This document shows positions 61,901 through 64,000 of a stretch of 64,000 bases of DNA, in pieces. The notes under the pieces are model-generated. The model was given only the letters and a program-made list of their open reading frames with translations. It made no database searches and was not told the DNA's origin. The position numbers and the translations under genes were made by a program. The stretch is from Petrolisthes cinctipes (taxonomy: Eukaryota > Arthropoda > Malacostraca > Decapoda > Porcellanidae). Positions within the stretch are counted from its first letter, which is position 1, and each line of letters begins with the position of its first letter. The stretch lies in contig JAWQEG010000710.1 of assembly GCA_033782935.1 (NCBI GenBank), positions 4,588,001-4,652,000 of the forward strand, written 5' to 3'.

Positions 61901-63832
61901 GTCGATATCTCAAATTCAGTCCCAAAACACCCGAAAATTCGATATTTAGGGGTAACAGAAGCGATCTGTACAAGCCTACTCCGTGTTAGAGTATTTTCAA
62001 AATACATGCTCAAAACATACTGAAAATCGATCTTTTAGGTGCACAAAAGTCGATATGTGCATGCATCTTCAGTACCCGTTTATATCTCAAATTCAGGCTC
62101 AAAACACCCAAAAATTCAATATTTTTTTGGTCCCAGAAGCAATCTGTACATGCCTACTCAGTGTTAGAGTATTTTCAAAATACAGGCCCAAAACATGCTG
62201 AAAATCGATATTTTAGATGCCCAAAGTCAATATGTGCATGTATCTTCTGTACCCGTTTATATCTCAAATTTAGGCTCAAAACACCCGAAAATTCAATATT
62301 TTGGGGTCCCAGAAGCAATCTGTACATGCCTACACAGTGCTAGAATATTTTCAAAATATAGGCTAAAAACATGCTGAAAATCGATATTTTAGGTGCCAAA
62401 AAATCGATATCTCAAATTCAGTCCCAAAACACCCGAAAATTCGATATTTAGAGGTCCCAGAAGGTATCTGTACATGCCTACTCCGTGTTAGAGTATTTTC
62501 AAAATATAGGCCAAAAACATACTGAAAATCGATCTTTTAGGTGCCCAAAAGTCGATATGTGCATGCATCTTCTGTACCCGTTTATATCTCAAATTCTGGC
62601 CCTAAACACCCGAAAATTCGATATTTTGGGGTCCCAGAAGCGATCTGTACATGCCTACTCCGTGTTAGAGTATTTTCAAAATTCAGGCCCAAAACATGCT
62701 AAAAATCGATATTTTTGGTGCCCAAAGTCAATATGTGCATGTATCTTCTGTACCCGTTTATATCTCAAATTCAGGCTCAAAACACCCGAAAATTCAATAT
62801 TTTGGGGTCCCAGAAGCAATCTGTACATGCCTACTCAGTGCTAGAATATTTTCAAAATATAGGCTAAAAACATGCTAAAAATCGATCTTTTAGGTGCCAA
62901 AAAGTCGATATCTCAAATTCAGTCCCAAAACACCCGAAAATTCGATATTTAGGGGTCCCAGAAGCGATCTGTACAAGCCTACTCCGTGTTAGAGTATTTT
63001 CAAAATACATGCTCAAAACATACTGAAAATCGATCTTTTAGGTGCACAAAAGTCGATATGTGCATGCATCTTCAGTACCCGTTTATATCTCAAATTCAGG
63101 CTCAAAACACCCGAAAATTCAATATTTTGGGGTCCCAGAAGCAATCTGTACATGCCTACTCAGTGTTAGAGTATTTTCAAAATACAGGCCCAAAACATGC
63201 TGAAAATCGATATTTTAGATGCCCAAAGTCAATATGTGCATGTATCTTCTGTACCCGTTTATATCTCAAATTCAGGCTCAAAACACCCGAAAATTCAATA
63301 TTTTGGGGTCCCAGAAGCAATCTGTACATGCCTACACAGTGCTAGAGTATTTTCAAAATATAGGCTAAAAACATGCTGAAAATCGATATTTTAGGTGCCA
63401 AAAACTCGATATCTCAAATTCAGTCCCAAAACACCCGAAAATTCGATATTTAGAGGTCCCAGAAGGTATCTGTACATGCCTACTCCGTGTTAGAGTATTT
63501 TCAAAATACAGGCCAAAAACATACTGAAAATCGATCTTTTAGGTGCCCAAAAGTCGATATGTGCATGCATCTTCTGTACCCGTTTATATCTCAAATTCTG
63601 GCCCTAAACACACGAAAATTCGATATTTTGGTGTCCCAGAAGCGATCTGTACATGCCTACTCCGTGTTAGAGTATTTTCAAAATTCAGGCCCAAAACATG
63701 CTGAAAATCGATATTTTTGGTGCCCAAAGTCAATATGTGCATGTATCTTCTGTACCCGTTTATATCTCAAATTCAGGCTCAAAACACCCGAAAATTCAAT
63801 ATTTTGGGGTCCCAGAAGCAATCTGTACAGTT
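58822..63832 (+). repeat. Tandem duplication, 5011-bp unit, copy 2
   Basis: Second copy of 53811-58821, abutting it. Two base differences were seen (54898/59909 and 57634/62645). It is among the youngest events visible in the window. Confidence 0.92.
58967..61491 (+). repeat. 2525-bp superunit, copy B (491, 502, 678, 854)
   Basis: Starts at 58967, 59458, 59960 and 60638. It matches 53956-56480 at a lag of 5011 bp with one difference spotted by eye. Confidence 0.93.
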
Positions 63833-63977
63833 CTAGAATATTTTCAAAATATAGGCTAAAAACATGCTAAAAATCGATCTTTTAGGTGCCAAAAAGTCGA
63901 TATCTCAAATTCAGTCCCAAAACACCCGAAAATTCGATATTTAGGGGTCCCAGAAGCGATCTGTACATGGCTACTCC
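61492..63977 (+). repeat. 2486-bp superunit, copy B (491, 502, 501, 501, 491)
   Basis: Starts at 61492, 61983, 62485, 62986 and 63487. It matches 56481-58966 at a lag of 5011 bp; 62645 is c where 57634 is a. The match ends at 63944, where the final M3 has the subfamily I tail in place of 'agaagtcccagaaggtatc'. Confidence 0.93.
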
Positions 63978-64000
63978 GTGTTAGAGTATTTTCAAAATAC
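63978..64000 (+). repeat. First 23 bp of the next M1, cut by the window edge
   Basis: The conserved start 'gtgttagagtattttc' followed by 'aaaatac' shows that the array continues past the window. Confidence 0.95.

Larger units (their letters stand above)
1..64000. repeat. Continuous satellite DNA array, ~177-bp monomer, trimeric HOR
   Basis: Every part of the window is a copy of one repeat family. I could place unit starts from the first base to the last: 124 HOR blocks (the first missing its first 17 bases) plus a 23-bp stub at the end. All copies I read are in the same orientation. No non-repeat sequence, inversion or inserted element was found. Both ends lie inside the array, so its true length is unknown. 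Known: satellites with this unit size and HOR organisation are typical of eukaryotic centromeres, pericentromeres and subtelomeres. Inferred: this is such heterochromatin. Not shown by the sequence: the species, the chromosome position, or centromere activity. Confidence 0.98.

Noticed and set aside
1..64000. CRISPR array
   Set aside because: There are no unique spacers between short repeats; the whole unit is repeated and the units are 88-177 bp.
1..64000. Repetitive surface-protein gene with ~59-residue repeats
   Set aside because: The length being a multiple of three was tempting, but M3 (148 bp) breaks the frame every ~500 bp, there is no signal or anchor region, and substitutions do not respect codons.
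1..64000. Dispersed elements, LTR or terminal inverted repeats, tRNA or rRNA genes
   Set aside because: No sequence outside the satellite family was found, and nothing resembling these structures occurs.

Overview
The whole 64 kb is one uninterrupted, head-to-tail satellite DNA array. I found no gene, RNA gene, transposon, promoter, CRISPR array or single-copy stretch in it. Open reading frames are plentiful only because the main monomer is 177 bp (3 x 59) and one frame happens to lack stops; every ORF is a copy of the same repeat. One 177-bp monomer counted by hand (1654-1830 type) is about 41% G+C. Arrays with a near-nucleosomal monomer and higher-order structure are typical of eukaryotic centromeric, pericentromeric or subtelomeric heterochromatin. 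I do not recognise the family and cannot name the organism; a plant is plausible but unproven.

The array is nested. (1) An ancestral unit of about 88 bp is still visible as two diverged halves of each monomer. (2) The monomer is about 177 bp. (3) The basic higher-order repeat (HOR) is a trimer M1+M2+M3 of 177+176+148 = 501 bp; M3 lacks 29 bp. A 10-bp loss in M2 gives a common 491-bp form. (4) Two trimer subfamilies (called I and II here) tend to alternate, making a hexamer of about 992 bp. (5) Blocks of several trimers are duplicated at lags of 4833, 4304, 2525 and 5011 bp with almost no differences.

Region by region: 1-8156 is a block with a 4833-bp lag (1-3316 matches 4834-8149). 8157-10958 is disturbed, with truncated and hybrid units. 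10959-20098 is mostly regular trimers with two dimers. 20099-28380 is rich in recombinant units (tetramer, pentamers, dimers, two M3 in a row). 28381-39186 is trimers with several small indel lineages. 39187-47407 is a 3.9-kb segment present twice at a lag of 4304 bp. 47408-50929 is mixed. 50930-64000 is the youngest-looking part, with a 2525-bp superunit and then a 5011-bp tandem duplication (53811-58821 and 58822-63832) in which I spotted only two base differences.

The layout reads as a record of unequal exchange, short-repeat-mediated deletion and recent segmental amplification. There is no gene cooperation to describe. All unit boundaries below start at the conserved 'gtgttagag' or 'gtgctagaa' and were derived by reading the sequence by eye, so counts of differences are what I noticed and not an alignment result.
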